Shown here: positions 21,171 through 32,491 of the stretch, piece after piece | Position numbering within the stretch: the first letter of the stretch is position 1 | Layout of the letters: each line of letters starts with the position of its first letter | Source of the DNA: Meira nashicola | Lineage: Eukaryota; Basidiomycota; Exobasidiomycetes; Exobasidiales; Brachybasidiaceae | Length of the DNA stretch: 64,000 nucleotides | Direction of reading: 5' to 3' | NCBI GenBank assembly: GCA_001600355.1 | Contig: BCJU01000001.1 | Location: 2,377,178-2,441,177 of the forward strand | Program-made: the position numbers and the translations under genes | Notes under the pieces: model-generated | The model's database searches: none | Seen by the model: the letters and a program-made list of their open reading frames with translations, nothing else | Told to the model about the DNA's origin: nothing

Positions 21171-22152
21171 TTGCAACTATTGCTACATTGTATTCTTACT
21201 TTTTCACCCTAACAAAAAAGTTTTAATTCAATCTTGACATAAATATAACCGAAAGTACGCGCTTATCAAACATAAAACGGCGGCTCCGCTTTCTTTCAGA
21301 ATTCCTAACAGCGCCTTCTTCGAAAGGAGTCGCTCTGAATGAATGAATGAACGCCTGCCTTTGGAGAATTCATCATAGCGGAGTTCGCATTTGAGTCGGG
21401 CTAAAAATCAAGAGAAAGTGTGCCTGATGACCATTCATTTCGTGGTTTGAATACGTATTTTATTGTTCATGTTGGAGTCTATCTGATCTTTAATCACATT
21501 GCTCTCGAACAAGAGCATTTGCTAGAATCTATAAATGTCTCTTACACTGCGATCAATTAAAAAGGAAAGATGGCCGAAGCTGCGTCAAGTGAATGCTAAT
21601 AATCGAACAGTACGTACAAACATGCTTCTTCTTGCTTGCCAGCCAGCGGAAATGGCTTCAGACAAACCCAAGAAAAAAAAGAAGCACTACGTCAGGCAAT
21701 CTTTGCATTTCTGCCGGGCCCAAGTGTCTAATCTTAAGCTTTAAGTGAAGTGCGTGCACTGCGTTGCGCACCTACCCGGAGCTAAAACAAAAAAGTACAC
21801 AAACACAAAGCACGCGTGCTTGCGCTGCGCTGTTCACAAGCATTGAGTGACAGTCAAACATAGAACGACTTTAATTGATGAGTGGCTGTTAGAGTTAATC
21901 TTTTCTTTTTAAAAGGCAATATGTCTGTGTGTATGCATGTATTCTAGCGTCTTTCTGCGAAAAGTCAGAGGGTAACAACCTTGAATGCATTTGAGCGCAA
22001 TTAAGACGTTCACAGCATTTACGGTAATTGGGGTCAAGAAGGCTTGCCAGCTAATCTGAAAACCATTCAATCATTACAATCCTCTTTGACAACCAACTGA
22101 CTTGTGTTTTCAAAAAAAAAAGGCAATCAAGCCACCTTTATCGTTTAAAAAG
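21171..22152. other. Intergenic region
   Basis: 982 nt. The 69-codon frame at 21535-21744 has no recognisable content. Around 21745-21850 the sequence is locally rich in GTGCGC/TGCGCTGC-type short palindromic words. No gene can be supported. Confidence 0.4.
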
Positions 22153-23514
22153 ATGCCTCTTTTCAAGTCGTTGCGTTCAAAGTCTTCCTTAAAATCTTCT
22201 TCTGCTTCTATTTTGAGCGAAAATGATAAACCATCTGATTTTGGACCACGTTCACCTTCAAATGTTACATATAGTAGCAAAAAAGGCGCAGATTTCAATA
22301 GCGTAGGTCGTAATGGTAACAAAACTACATATGCTTCAGGACTTCCTTCATCTCCTTCCGCCGCTTCCGTTCGTACTAATCAATCAAATGTCGTTCAAGC
22401 ACAACAACCTAATCTAATGGAAGTTATTTCGCCTTCTGATTCATACAGTAGCATGCCAAAGCCAAGCGAATTATTTGCAGGTAAAGGAGTTCAGTGGGAT
22501 TCAGTGAAATTGGCAGGTCCAGGTTCATCTCCTGCAGTACAAGAACGAAATTCGCAAAACAATACCGAGGATCTTCAGGCTTTCTTGAAACAACGTCGTC
22601 AATGGAAGCCAACTTTTGTTACAGAAGAAACTACTCCTCGTTCTACAGCTCCGACTGATTTGAACAAGCTTTCCTTCACTTCTCCTGATACTACTTTGAA
22701 CTCAAGAGGCTTGATGAGCTTCGAAGATTTGGATAAATCACATGAGCGTAAACAGCAATTGTTGGGTGATCATCCGCTCGGAGATAGTTTGTGGGAATCG
22801 CCAGAGACAAGCAAAGCAGGTGCAGCAAAAGCAGGTGCAAATGAATCATCATCAAAGACAGCACCTTCAAGACCGGCAGAATTAGCGCAAAAGCGCACTT
22901 CTAGCTTCAAGATCGGTCGAAAGAACACCCTGCCTCCCGTTGCAAGTGCACCTGCTGCTCCCTCTCGCACTTCTTCCTCACAACAGGCAATCAATTCAAC
23001 AAAAACTGCTCTTGGTTCAACGGGTGCAAATGACGTTGCATCTAACCCTGCAGTGCCATCCTATCCCACAGATTATGCAACAGAGCAGAAGCAGAACGCT
23101 GGCCTGACAAAAACAGTAGCACCGGATAAAAATGGATCCGTTAATTTACCACCTCCGATCACCTCAACGCCAGCCTCTGAAGGACATGCAAATGTGATCT
23201 CTCAGCCAGCGACAAATGCTCAGGATATCGAACACCTAAAAGCAAGTGATAGCACAGCAAATGATGCAGCGAACGTACGGCAATCGATCGATACTGCAGG
23301 CGGATTTGCAACGCCTGAAGGGAATTCGAGGCCTGTCTCGAGCCATGATTTAGCTTCGGGTCTACATCCTAACACAACTAATGGCGATGCACAAGGCCTT
23401 TCCGCACAAGTTGCTCAACCTGAAACTGTTGTAGAGGAACCCACAACGCCAACAGTTGCAAAGATCTCCACTATGCGTGCAGATCTTGATACAGATGCAA
23501 CTCCGGTAAAATAA
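22153..23514 (+). CDS. Unrecognised disordered protein
   Basis: 453 residues from the ATG at 22153 (the frame opens at a TTG, 22102, across an A-run). The start MPLFKSLRSKSSLKSS is basic and serine-rich. A short ordered-looking region, about residues 95-160, includes PSELFAGKGVQWDSVKLAG and LQAFLKQRRQWKPTFV; this may be a conserved core. The rest is Ala/Ser/Thr/Asn-rich with many prolines and no hydrophobic segment. No family is recognised and no function is proposed. Confidence 0.7.
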   Translation: MPLFKSLRSKSSLKSSSASILSENDKPSDFGPRSPSNVTYSSKKGADFNSVGRNGNKTTYASGLPSSPSAASVRTNQSNVVQAQQPNLMEVISPSDSYSSMPKPSELFAGKGVQWDSVKLAGPGSSPAVQERNSQNNTEDLQAFLKQRRQWKPTFVTEETTPRSTAPTDLNKLSFTSPDTTLNSRGLMSFEDLDKSHERKQQLLGDHPLGDSLWESPETSKAGAAKAGANESSSKTAPSRPAELAQKRTSSFKIGRKNTLPPVASAPAAPSRTSSSQQAINSTKTALGSTGANDVASNPAVPSYPTDYATEQKQNAGLTKTVAPDKNGSVNLPPPITSTPASEGHANVISQPATNAQDIEHLKASDSTANDAANVRQSIDTAGGFATPEGNSRPVSSHDLASGLHPNTTNGDAQGLSAQVAQPETVVEEPTTPTVAKISTMRADLDTDATPVK

Positions 23515-24072
23515 GCCTCTGCTGCTATTCCTACGTCGAATGCATAAGGATTTATTTTGGAATTTTGTACACAAGCGAAAGAGTTAGACTTGGTGGGCCT
23601 GGAAGATTTGTTCAATGTACTTGCATTGAAGCTGCTTCAGATACCTTCCCACTACAAAGACTATTTATTTTTTTGGAACATCAAACGTTTCTTCCTTCGC
23701 TTTTCTCTCTTTGTGTTACTTACTGTTCATACCTTCCTTTCGTCATCACCTCGGCGATTGATCTGTCTTTATATACAACAGTTCGATCGCTTCCACCTCT
23801 TTCCCATACCATTCGTCTTCTTCGTCCTTAATCAATTCATTCTTTTCTTCAATCCTTTTCTGGGTACTGCTTTCACCTTTGTATGTGCACATTATTGCGC
23901 AAATACTCTAGTAGTCTTATTTACTCACACAAAACAGATACTATCCTCTGATCCTCAAAGGTATTCTTCAATCTGATGACGATGGAGTGCATATGTTTTA
24001 TGTCAATGAAGGATAGTACAAATGAGTTGAAGATCTGTTACTTCAAGTTTGAGCTTCTGTGGTGATCAAAGA
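23515..24072. other. Convergent 3' region
   Basis: 558 nt between the disordered protein gene and the 3' end of SEC66. It is CT/T-rich. Overlapping frames here (for example 23557-23976) are pyrimidine-rich artefacts starting at non-ATG codons or lacking any family content. Confidence 0.4.
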
Positions 24073-25611
24073 TCAATTTGCAGGAAACTTTCTGTTTATG
24101 TTGTTTTCTTTTTCTTTATTTTTCTTCTTTTTTGCGTTTCCCTTGGAATCCTCGGCCTCTTTTGAACGTTGTTCTTGTTGATCTGCTAGACCATTTTGAA
24201 TATCTTGAGCGGGTGAAGTTTGCGGAGTTGGATCTTTGAAATAAAGGGTAACGGGGCCTTCATTATCACTATCACATCCTTCGTCTTGACTTTCACTTGC
24301 CCCATCTTCTTCACTCTCCCATTCTTCTTCACTATCGTAATTCAATAAATTATTCAAAGTTGTAGGAGACTTTTTGGCCAAAGAAGAATATTCTCGCAAA
24401 AAAGTTGGTCCGATAATCTTTTCAAATTGAGAAAGGTTTTTCTTGTCCTTTTCCTTTGTTGCTTGATCCTAATTTCGCCAAAAAGAGGAAGACCAAAAAT
24501 GGAACAGAAATCAGATCCATTCATCATACCAATCATGGATGAGAAAAGGAAAAGAAGAATATTTCGAAAAAGATAACGTGAAATCGATTTGGCATGGGTA
24601 TATTCTGCACAATGCGATCGCGGGCATGAAGTGCGTAAGAGAATATTATCAAACAACAGGCGTCTTATAGTTTACGCCTATTGAATGATTAATAATTCCA
24701 AGATCGAACGGATGGGCAAATTTGCGGTAAGAATTTATGTACAATGTGTCAAAGGTCAAAGATGACAAGCAAGACTCTTCACTCGGTGAGAGAATGCTTT
24801 GCCATGGTGTTCAAAAAAGCCCCAAACGGGGAAAGAAGAAGAAAAAAACGTAGACTGAATTTTAACTCACCTCTTCGTCAGCATCCTGCACAGAGCCTGA
24901 CTTTATTGCAGATGTCGCTGCTTGTCCATTGACCGCAACAGAACCAGCTGGAGGGGGCTGTGGACCTTGGGGTTGCGGTCCTGGTGCCTGTAGTGTGATG
25001 CTTGTTCCTGGTGGTGTAAGGAGCGGTGGAAGAGTGACAGTTGGCTGTGGAACTGGTTTGCCTGCTTCTGTGAGCTTCTTGACCTCTTCTGCTCTTTGTT
25101 GTTGAATGCCATAGTAGATATCTTTGTGCTTCAGATGAGCAACCATCTCACTTGCTGTTGGAAAGATCAATTGTCCCCAACCTTCTCTGAAGGTATTTGC
25201 TTCGCTTACCACGTCCAAGATTTCGGCTTCCAATTCTTTCTCTGCTAGATTGAATTTTGCCATCGTCTCATCTCCTATCGAACCTTTTTGTAGCAATGTA
25301 GATAATGCTTGCTTATCATCACGCATTCGAATAATCCTTCGTACATCTGCCATTGCACGATTTAATAAGGCCGCTTTGAGCACAACGTCTGGAACTACAT
25401 TTGATTGTTTTTCGGATCCTGATGCTGAAGATGATGCTTGTACTAACGTTTGATAAATGTCTCGTTCAGGATGTCCTTCTGGGAACCAAGGTTGACCATG
25501 TTCACGCACCAAAGCCTCTGCTGTCCTTCTCCTGTATACTTTACTAAAGATCGAAAGCGAGACGACAAGAACGGTGATATATCCGATAGGGACATAGATT
25601 GGGAGAGCCAT
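24073..25611 (-). CDS. SEC66: SEC66/SEC71-type translocon subunit with acidic C-terminal extension
   Basis: Subunit of the Sec62/63 complex for post-translational import into the ER. Exon 1 (25611-24871, 247 codons) has a membrane span at about residues 4-22, a YRRR stop-transfer patch, and family segments WFPEGHPERDIYQ, DVVLKAALLNRAMADVRR, LLQKGSIGDETM and NTFREGWGQLIF. It then reads GAG followed by GTGAGT and a stop three codons later, so a donor there is likely. The acceptor at 24469 (TTAG) continues in phase 0 into an exon (24468-24073, 131 codons) with an acidic run including NYDSEEEWESEEDG and a Lys-rich end; the total would be 378 residues. The inferred intron is 402 nt, far longer than others here, so the second exon is less certain. 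Confidence 0.82.
24469..24870 (-). other. Inferred long intron of SEC66
   Basis: Donor GTGAGT directly after the last Sec66-like codon, and acceptor TTAG preceded by a pyrimidine-rich tract and a CTGAT branch-like word. The downstream exon has an in-frame stop immediately before it and no ATG, so it must be spliced from something upstream. I found no alternative first exon in phase. Confidence 0.5.
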
Positions 25612-26555
25612 TGTTCTTGGCAGTATGATCGGATTCTGCTGTTGAGCAGGATCTTATATGTCTAATTTGAAGAATGATGATGGTAAAAAGAAGAATCGGG
25701 CTTCAGGAGGGAATCAAGAAATACGCCCAAGTTTGAGAAATACGTGGAAGAAACAAAGCAATGCATGCACATGTACAGATTATCCTAGGCCTTATGAGAA
25801 CTCGAGACTTTTACGCCAGCTAGCGCGTGGCCCTGTGCGTACGGCGCAGCGTAGGCTACAAAACCAACACCTGCGTAACAGCTGGCTCGTATGTAGCAGC
25901 AAACACGCGTAGACTATTTATCCCGCATGGAAAATTACGACTAGGGGAACTTGCCGAGTTGTCGAGGAAGGGGTGGGAGTGTAGGCAGTGAGTGTATGAA
26001 TAATGCTTGTTGTGCTACATCCATTGTGCGTCTAACTGACAAACACAGCGTATTCGTGATTGTGGGCACCCAAGCACTGATACAAAACGCGCATTCTCAA
26101 AGCATTATTGCGCACACGAGCGTATTGACTGTTATCACATTCGTATTCAACACGATCACCAATCATCCTTTTCCTCGCTTTTCGTCAAAGTAGGATTATA
26201 GAACTTTGCCTTGCAATATAGAAGAGGGCGAAGTATTGTCGGTTTTGGATCTGTACAGCTAGATTTCATTCAAGCGTGTTGGTTGCGGGACTTTCAGGCC
26301 AGACCTAAAGAGTAAGAACGAAAATTCCGGAATCTTTCCCCTTTCAGCCCTGCTTTGGCGTTCGTTATCTGGCATACACAAAGAAATCTCGCACAATAAT
26401 TGCATTCTCAGCCTTTTCAAACGTCATTCGAATAAAAAAAAAACGATTGCAAATCGTCATCGTCTATTTTGTCAATCAATCAACACGCCTGACCCTCTCT
26501 ATTCGGAGGTGTTGATTAGGGAAATAAGACACGAATTTTTATCGTGTCAAGCACC
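25612..26555. other. Divergent intergenic region SEC66 / RTS1
   Basis: 944 nt between outward-facing genes. Frames at 25658-25912 and 25951-26193 have no recognisable content. An A-run (near 26430) lies within the RTS1 upstream region. Confidence 0.4.
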
Positions 26556-29199
26556 ATGAAGGGTCTAAAAAAGGCTATGGTGAGTAAACTAATAGATTGT
26601 ACCTTCGAAGAATAGATGCACTGACAATCATCTCCCCTATGACATTTTCATTCGACCTCCTTTTTTATTTTATTCTTCTCATCAGAACCTGTCAAGGTCC
26701 AAGTCTAACGAAAACGGATCAACACCAAGAGCAGGAGGTGGTTCAATTCCAGTACCGCCGCCAAAAGGAGGCTCAGTACCTACATCTTCTGCATTTCAAG
26801 GCTCACTGAAAGGCTTGGCTACAAGTAGCACGAGCAACAACTCATCACCTTCTTCTTCCACTACATCACTCACACGTGGATCACAGTCTAACGACGCTAC
26901 AGCTGCAGGACAGGCTGCATATGCAAGAGCAGGCGGCTCTTCAAATCAATTTTCAGGACAGCAAGGAGGAAGTGGAAGTGCCTCAGCATTATCGGGAGAA
27001 CGAAGAGGAAGTTCAAATTTAGCCGATAAGACTTCACCAGCACCACCAATCGTTGTTGTATCGTCCGAAATGCCTGCAGATCCAATTCCACATACCCCAC
27101 ATCATCCACATACCGGCTCGCCTGGCTCTCCCCCGCCACCGGGAGCTAATGTTCCTGCTCTTTCCGGTTTAAGTAGTGGTTCAAGTTTGACAGCATCCGA
27201 ATTGGGGGGACCAGGGCAACCACCCAAGGCTGGTACTCTGACCAGGCTGAGACAGGGAATGCCTCAGGGACCAAAAGATACAATCCCAATCACCAGCAAA
27301 ACACCACCTAGAAAGCAACGCAGCAGCAGATTCCATGTGACTGAAAAGATTGAATTGGAAAAGCTGCCCAATTTTGGTGAAGTAGTTCCAGCTGACCGAC
27401 CTGAGCTGTTCGTTCGTAAATTGCGACAATGTTCGGTCGTTTTCGACTTCAATGATGCAAGCCAAGAACTGAAAGGTAAACAAGTCAAAGCACAAACATT
27501 ACACGAAATGCTCGATTACATTACCAGTCAAAGAGGTGTTATCACAGAGCAAATTTATCCTGAAGTTGTGGCAATGTTTGGTGCCAATCTTTTCCGCTCT
27601 ATTCCTCCTCAAGTCAATCCTACGGGGGATGCGTTCGATCCTGAAGAAGATGAGCCCGTTTTAGAGCTTGCTTGGCCTCATTTGCAAATCGTCTATGAAT
27701 TTTTCTTGCGTTTCGTCGAGTCACCCGACTTCAATACCAACGTAGCCAAGAAGTTCATTGATCAGCATTTCGTTTTGCAACTTTTGGAATTGTTCGACAG
27801 TGAAGATCCTAGAGAGCGTGATTTCTTGAAAACAACCTTGCATCGTATATATGGAAAGTTCCTCAACCTTCGTGCTTTCATTCGCAGATCGATCAATAAC
27901 GTCTTTTTCCAATTCATCTATGAAACCGAGCGACACAACGGCATCGCAGAATTATTGGAGATTCTTGGTTCAATCATCAATGGATTTGCTCTTCCGCTCA
28001 AAGAAGAACATAAAACGTTCTTGACCAGAGTTTTGATCCCACTGCACAAAGTCAAAAGTCTTGCCCTATACCACCCACAATTGGCATATTGTGTCGTACA
28101 GTTCTTGGAAAAGGATAGTAGCCTAACGGAAGAAGTTATTCTTGGATTGTTACGTTACTGGCCCAAGGTAAACAGTCCCAAAGAGGTGATGTTCTTGAAT
28201 GAAGTTGAAGAGATTTTGGATGTCATTGAGCCTTCTGAATTTGTCAAGATTGAAGTACCCCTTTTCCAACAGTTGCAGAGGTGCATCAACTCACAACATT
28301 TCCAAGTCGCCGAACGGGCGCTATATTTCTGGAATAATGAATACATCGTAAACTTGATTGGTGATAATGTTCAAGTGATCTTGCCAATCGTTTTTGCAAG
28401 TCTATATCAAAATTCGAAAAGTCACTGGAACAGAACGATTCATGGACTGGTATATAATGCTCTCAAGCTATTTATGGAGATTAATCCTGCCCTTTTTGAT
28501 ATGTGCACAAATGAATTTAAACAGCAAAGACAGGCTGAGAGACAAAAGCTCCGAACTCGAGATGAAGCATGGAAGCAACTACGAGAATCTGCATTGAAGA
28601 ATAGCAAGGTGATCGGCGCAATACCACCTCAAAGTTTACTCAACGATGATCCTGCACCACGATCAAGTGCCGCAGAACTTTTAAGTCTCTCAGACAGCGA
28701 TTCTATGGGATCGATCGGAGATATGACTGGAGAAGATGAAGAGGAAGGTACAGCACGAGGACCGGGAAGCAGCTTTTTGGAAGGAATAAGTCCGGGATTA
28801 TCGGGAAATGAAAAGGGACCTGTCGGCACTGGAGGAATATTTGCGGGAAACAAAGATGGTCAGCAGGATTTTGAACAGGCGGGGCAGGTGAAAAAAGGTG
28901 GTATGATTTTGGGTGAATCGTCTAATTCATCCTCTTCATCATCTTCATTAACCGGCACATCTACCCCGCCATCAGCCATCCATCAGCCGGATGCCGATCA
29001 TTATTCTTCTTTAACGACGAGCCCGAATACGACGAATACGCAAACGATTCATACTAATGCGCTTACGGCGGGATTACCGCAACTTAATCCAAAGCAAGTT
29101 GATCCTGCTTCACCAAATGCGCATCTTCGTCGTAAATCGAGCATCCCTATGGACTCTAGTGTTTTGCAGGAATTACGACAACATTCCTCGCTTGAGTGA
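26556..29199 (+). CDS. RTS1: Protein phosphatase 2A regulatory subunit B56 (RTS1)
   Basis: B'/B56 subunit that targets PP2A to substrates in cell-cycle, size and stress control. A tiny first exon (26556-26579, encoding MKGLKKAM) is joined across a 106-nt intron (GTGAGT to TCAG, 26580-26685) to exon 2 (26686-29199) in phase 0. The spliced product is 845 residues; the apparent TTG start at 26815 is internal. MKGLK is the usual fungal N-terminus. A Ser/Pro/Gly-rich region (about 10-205) precedes the B56 domain, from [19 protein letters not shown] through [20 protein letters not shown] and [17 protein letters not shown] to [20 protein letters not shown]. The C-terminal 200 residues are disordered. 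Confidence 0.96.
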
Positions 29200-29615
29200 A
29201 TGAGAACATGTTGACGGAACGAAATGCATTTTTACCCGACACCTATCTTTTTTTCCCTTGACACAAAAAAACCACTTGTTCTTTCTTGAATGCACTTTCT
29301 CTTTTTTTCACACACCTGTTCGTACCAAAATATTTTTCATTCAACGGTCATACTCTTACAATCCCCTCTTTTCGAACTTTTTCTTTCTCTTTGTTCCATC
29401 CTGTCTCACGCCTCTCTTATTTTTGCAATCGCCAATGCAACCATGAAATAATTATCTTGAGTTTGCTGATTTAAAATCCTTGTATGAGCCCTATTTATAG
29501 GCAATGTCAATACATATTTTGTTGAATTAATGAAATTAAGATTATCATCGAAAGGAAATAAGAAAAGATACAAAGTTATGAGAATAAGAAGAAAAGATGT
29601 TATATGCCATAAAGA
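29200..29615. other. Convergent 3' region
   Basis: 416 nt, T-rich on the RTS1 side, with no gene seen. Confidence 0.4.
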
Positions 29616-31082
29616 TTAAGCAGAGACATGCATGAATGATTGATTAGGATTAGCTGATAAGATGCCCGCTGAAAATAAAACAGGATCATCTTCCTTTGCT
29701 TCACTATGTTCATTTTGAAGTACTTTGATTTCATCTTTATCGTGAAGTTTGATATCCGATTCGATTGCTTTTGGACTTTCTGCTGGAGGAATATGTGGAG
29801 TAGAAGCTTCGGTTGATTCGTGTGAACTATCTTCATTGTCTTGATAATGTTGTAAGATGGAATTGTGTTCTTCTTTTTTATCGTGCTCATTATCATCATG
29901 ATTATCGTTATTATTTTCTTCTGTTTGATGAGGTGACAATGTTAAAGATAAACTTTTAACAGTCACACGTAAAGCTTCAATTTGAGCTTGTTGATTAACA
30001 ATTTGTTCGGAAAGAGAACCAATTTGAGAACGTAAATGTATATTTTCATCTTGTAAATCATGTTGACGCCAATGAACGGATTCTAATTGTGAATGTAAAA
30101 TTGCAACTTTATCAATTTGATGTCTAAATGAATTTTCTAATTCTGTTGCTAATTTACGTAAAATTTCAATTTCTTTTGTTGTTTTGATTGTATGACGAGC
30201 ATGTGCGAATTTAACGCAATCTTCTGCGATTTGATGACCATTCTTATCGTCTAAATGACATAAAGTTGATGGATTAATAATTACCTCATTTGAAGCTTGT
30301 GTACTATCAAAAGTACTTGAACGAGATGCGATTCCACTGCTTGGGAATGCATTTGAAGAAGTTGAATATCCGGTTGAATCGGTTAATCTTCTTGCTCTTT
30401 TTGTCCAACCCATATTTAATGCAAAGCTCATAACACTCGTTTGTCTACGAAGTTTAGGTCGAATAACATTATTTTCTGTTTGTGTTGCATTTTCACTTTC
30501 CCTAGATGATTGTTTAGAAAGAGAATTGTCTGATTCAGGCTTTGATTCATTTTGTTGTTCACTTTGTTGTTCAATTTGATGTTTTTCATCTTTATTATCA
30601 CTTAATTCAACTAATTTTGCTTCTAATCCTGCAACAAATTTATCACCTTCTTGAACATTTTCTGATGAATGTTGTTGTTGTTCATCACCTTTTTGATGAA
30701 TAGAAGCTTTAAAGATATCCCAAAAGCTCGTCCGTTTACGTATCGGATGAGGTGGTGGTGGTTGCTGTTGTTGATGTTGGTTATTGGAAATATTTTTTGT
30801 TTCTTCTTCTTCTTCTTTTGGTAATATTTCAATAGATTCTTTCACAGGTGATTTTTGTAATGGAAGATCTGTTTCATTTAATACCCAAGCAGAAGGTGGA
30901 GGAGCAATAATTTCAACAGATTCATTCTCATGATCTCCTTCATTTGCTCTTGCTTCCATTTTTCTTAATTGTTTTGGATCACTCGTTGTGACCATTGGAA
31001 ATATCGGTACCATGCCCGAAATAAAATATATCAAAGTATGATTTAGGTAAATGAAGGGGTTGGCTTGGATTATCTTTCTCAT
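29616..31082 (-). CDS. Unrecognised coiled-coil protein
   Basis: 488 residues from the ATG at 31082; a later Met (MVPIFPMVTT, residue 24) is an alternative start and would remove a weakly hydrophobic leader. The protein is low-complexity and rich in Gln, Glu, Asn and Ser up to about residue 290, with short motifs such as RKRTSFWDIFKASI and LRRQTSVMSFALNMGW. A clear coiled coil occupies about 297-378 (heptads around EILRKLATELENSF and LRSQIGSLSEQIVNQQAQIEAL). The C-terminus is acidic. Family not recognised; a scaffolding role would be only a guess. Confidence 0.65.
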   Translation of the reverse strand: MRKIIQANPFIYLNHTLIYFISGMVPIFPMVTTSDPKQLRKMEARANEGDHENESVEIIAPPPSAWVLNETDLPLQKSPVKESIEILPKEEEEETKNISNNQHQQQQPPPPHPIRKRTSFWDIFKASIHQKGDEQQQHSSENVQEGDKFVAGLEAKLVELSDNKDEKHQIEQQSEQQNESKPESDNSLSKQSSRESENATQTENNVIRPKLRRQTSVMSFALNMGWTKRARRLTDSTGYSTSSNAFPSSGIASRSSTFDSTQASNEVIINPSTLCHLDDKNGHQIAEDCVKFAHARHTIKTTKEIEILRKLATELENSFRHQIDKVAILHSQLESVHWRQHDLQDENIHLRSQIGSLSEQIVNQQAQIEALRVTVKSLSLTLSPHQTEENNNDNHDDNEHDKKEEHNSILQHYQDNEDSSHESTEASTPHIPPAESPKAIESDIKLHDKDEIKVLQNEHSEAKEDDPVLFSAGILSANPNQSFMHVSA

Positions 31083-31661
31083 CTTATATCTTTCAATTCA
31101 ATTCAATTTACCACCTTGAACAAACAAAACAAACATTTTTTTTTTGGGCAATGACTTAAGGAGACGGCGTTAAAATCTGCCTATTTCTCATCATTGATGA
31201 CAGCCTTCATTTGGCGTTATCGCGCCTTTTGCCGTAAAGTCAGTCAGTCGTATTGTGGATTGAACAAAGAGCTGCGCCTGATGTCTTGCTTAGGCGCTGC
31301 GCTCGTTCAAGATTTGCTTTTGTACAAGATTCATCTAAAGGTCAATTCAATCAATGCAATGTATGCAGTAAGTACACTTTTGATTAAATCAATAAAGCAA
31401 GATAGCCTATTGGTTCGATCATATTTCGGATTAAAGAGTGGAGGGGAAATGAAGTGAACATTTAGCGCCGGCGCGTACGTGTGCTTTCTTATGGTACACG
31501 CACGCTAGCACAATGAAGGGTTGCAAGATTACGAATGATCGGATTTAAGGATTTCCCCAGTCCATATAAGCCAGAGTAGAAGCATAAAATACAAAAACAC
31601 AAAAAAGTTCTCTTTTAATCAAACATCCACCATCAATCTACTGTATTGAAAAGAAACAAAA
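31083..31661. other. Divergent intergenic region
   Basis: 579 nt. A frame at 31194-31457 starts with ATG but resembles no family. The sequence next to the GST gene is A-rich, like a typical 5' leader. Confidence 0.4.
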
Positions 31662-32474
31662 ATGTCAAAAGCTATTAAACTTTATACTGCTTCCACTCCA
31701 AATGGTCAAAAAGTTAGCAATTTATTGGAAGAATTAAAAGCTATTTATCATTCAAAAACAGGATTGGATTATGAAACGCACAAGATTGAATTTTCGAAAA
31801 ATGAACAAAAATCTGATTGGTTTTTAAAAATTTGTCCAAACGGTCGTATTCCTGCAATCGTTGATCCAAATAGAGGAAGTGGAAATGGTTTCAACGTTTT
31901 CGAAACTGCTGCAATTACGATTTATTTACAGGAAAATTATGATCCAGAAAATCATTTCAATTTTTCAAAAGAAGAAAAAGATGGCGATCTCTTACGTTCA
32001 GAAGTCTTACAATGGATCTTTTTCATTCATGGTGGTATTGGTCCAATGATGGGTCAAGCAAATCACTTTAATCATTATGCTCCAGAAAAGATTCCTTATG
32101 GTCAAGAACGTTATACTAATGAAAGCGCTCGTCTTTTCGCCGTTTTAGAAGATCGTCTCAAAGATCGCGATTGGCTCGTAGGTCCTGGTCGCGGAAAGTA
32201 TACAATCGCTGATATGAACGGTTTCCCTTGGGTTTTGATGGGAAGACATACCGGTGTACCGGATGAAAAGATCGGTCCAAACGTTCAAGCTTGGGTCGAA
32301 CGTCAATGGCAACGTGAAGCAGTTCAAAAAGGTTTACGAGTTCCTACGTTTAATGAATTATTGCCTGAAATGTTAAAGCCTGGTTATGCGGCAAAACATG
32401 CAAAAACTATCGCTGAAAAATCACAACAGAATGCAAAATGGATTCAAGAAGGCAACAAGCAAAACAAGATTTAA
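31662..32474 (+). CDS. Ure2-like glutathione S-transferase
   Basis: 270 residues, single exon, ATG start in an A-rich leader (AAAAATG). The N-terminal thioredoxin-like half begins with IKLYTASTPNGQKVSNLLEE, the usual Ure2/GstA pattern with Asn in the substrate-binding loop rather than a Cys. NGRIPAIVDP carries the cis-proline loop and FETAAITIYL the glutathione-binding helix. The all-helical half contains LQWIFFIHGGIGPMMGQANHF and YTIADMNGFPWV. Such enzymes conjugate or reduce with glutathione in stress and detoxification. It lacks the Asn-rich prion region of yeast Ure2. Its stop lies only 17 nt from that of NAS6 on the other strand. Confidence 0.93.
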   Translation: MSKAIKLYTASTPNGQKVSNLLEELKAIYHSKTGLDYETHKIEFSKNEQKSDWFLKICPNGRIPAIVDPNRGSGNGFNVFETAAITIYLQENYDPENHFNFSKEEKDGDLLRSEVLQWIFFIHGGIGPMMGQANHFNHYAPEKIPYGQERYTNESARLFAVLEDRLKDRDWLVGPGRGKYTIADMNGFPWVLMGRHTGVPDEKIGPNVQAWVERQWQREAVQKGLRVPTFNELLPEMLKPGYAAKHAKTIAEKSQQNAKWIQEGNKQNKI

Positions 32475-32491
32475 AGATAATTATTTTACTG

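Noticed and set aside
23557..23976. 139-codon hydrophobic frame downstream of the disordered protein
   Set aside because: Starts at a TTG; hydrophobicity stems from pyrimidine-rich DNA (Phe, Leu, Ser codons), as expected in a 3' flank.
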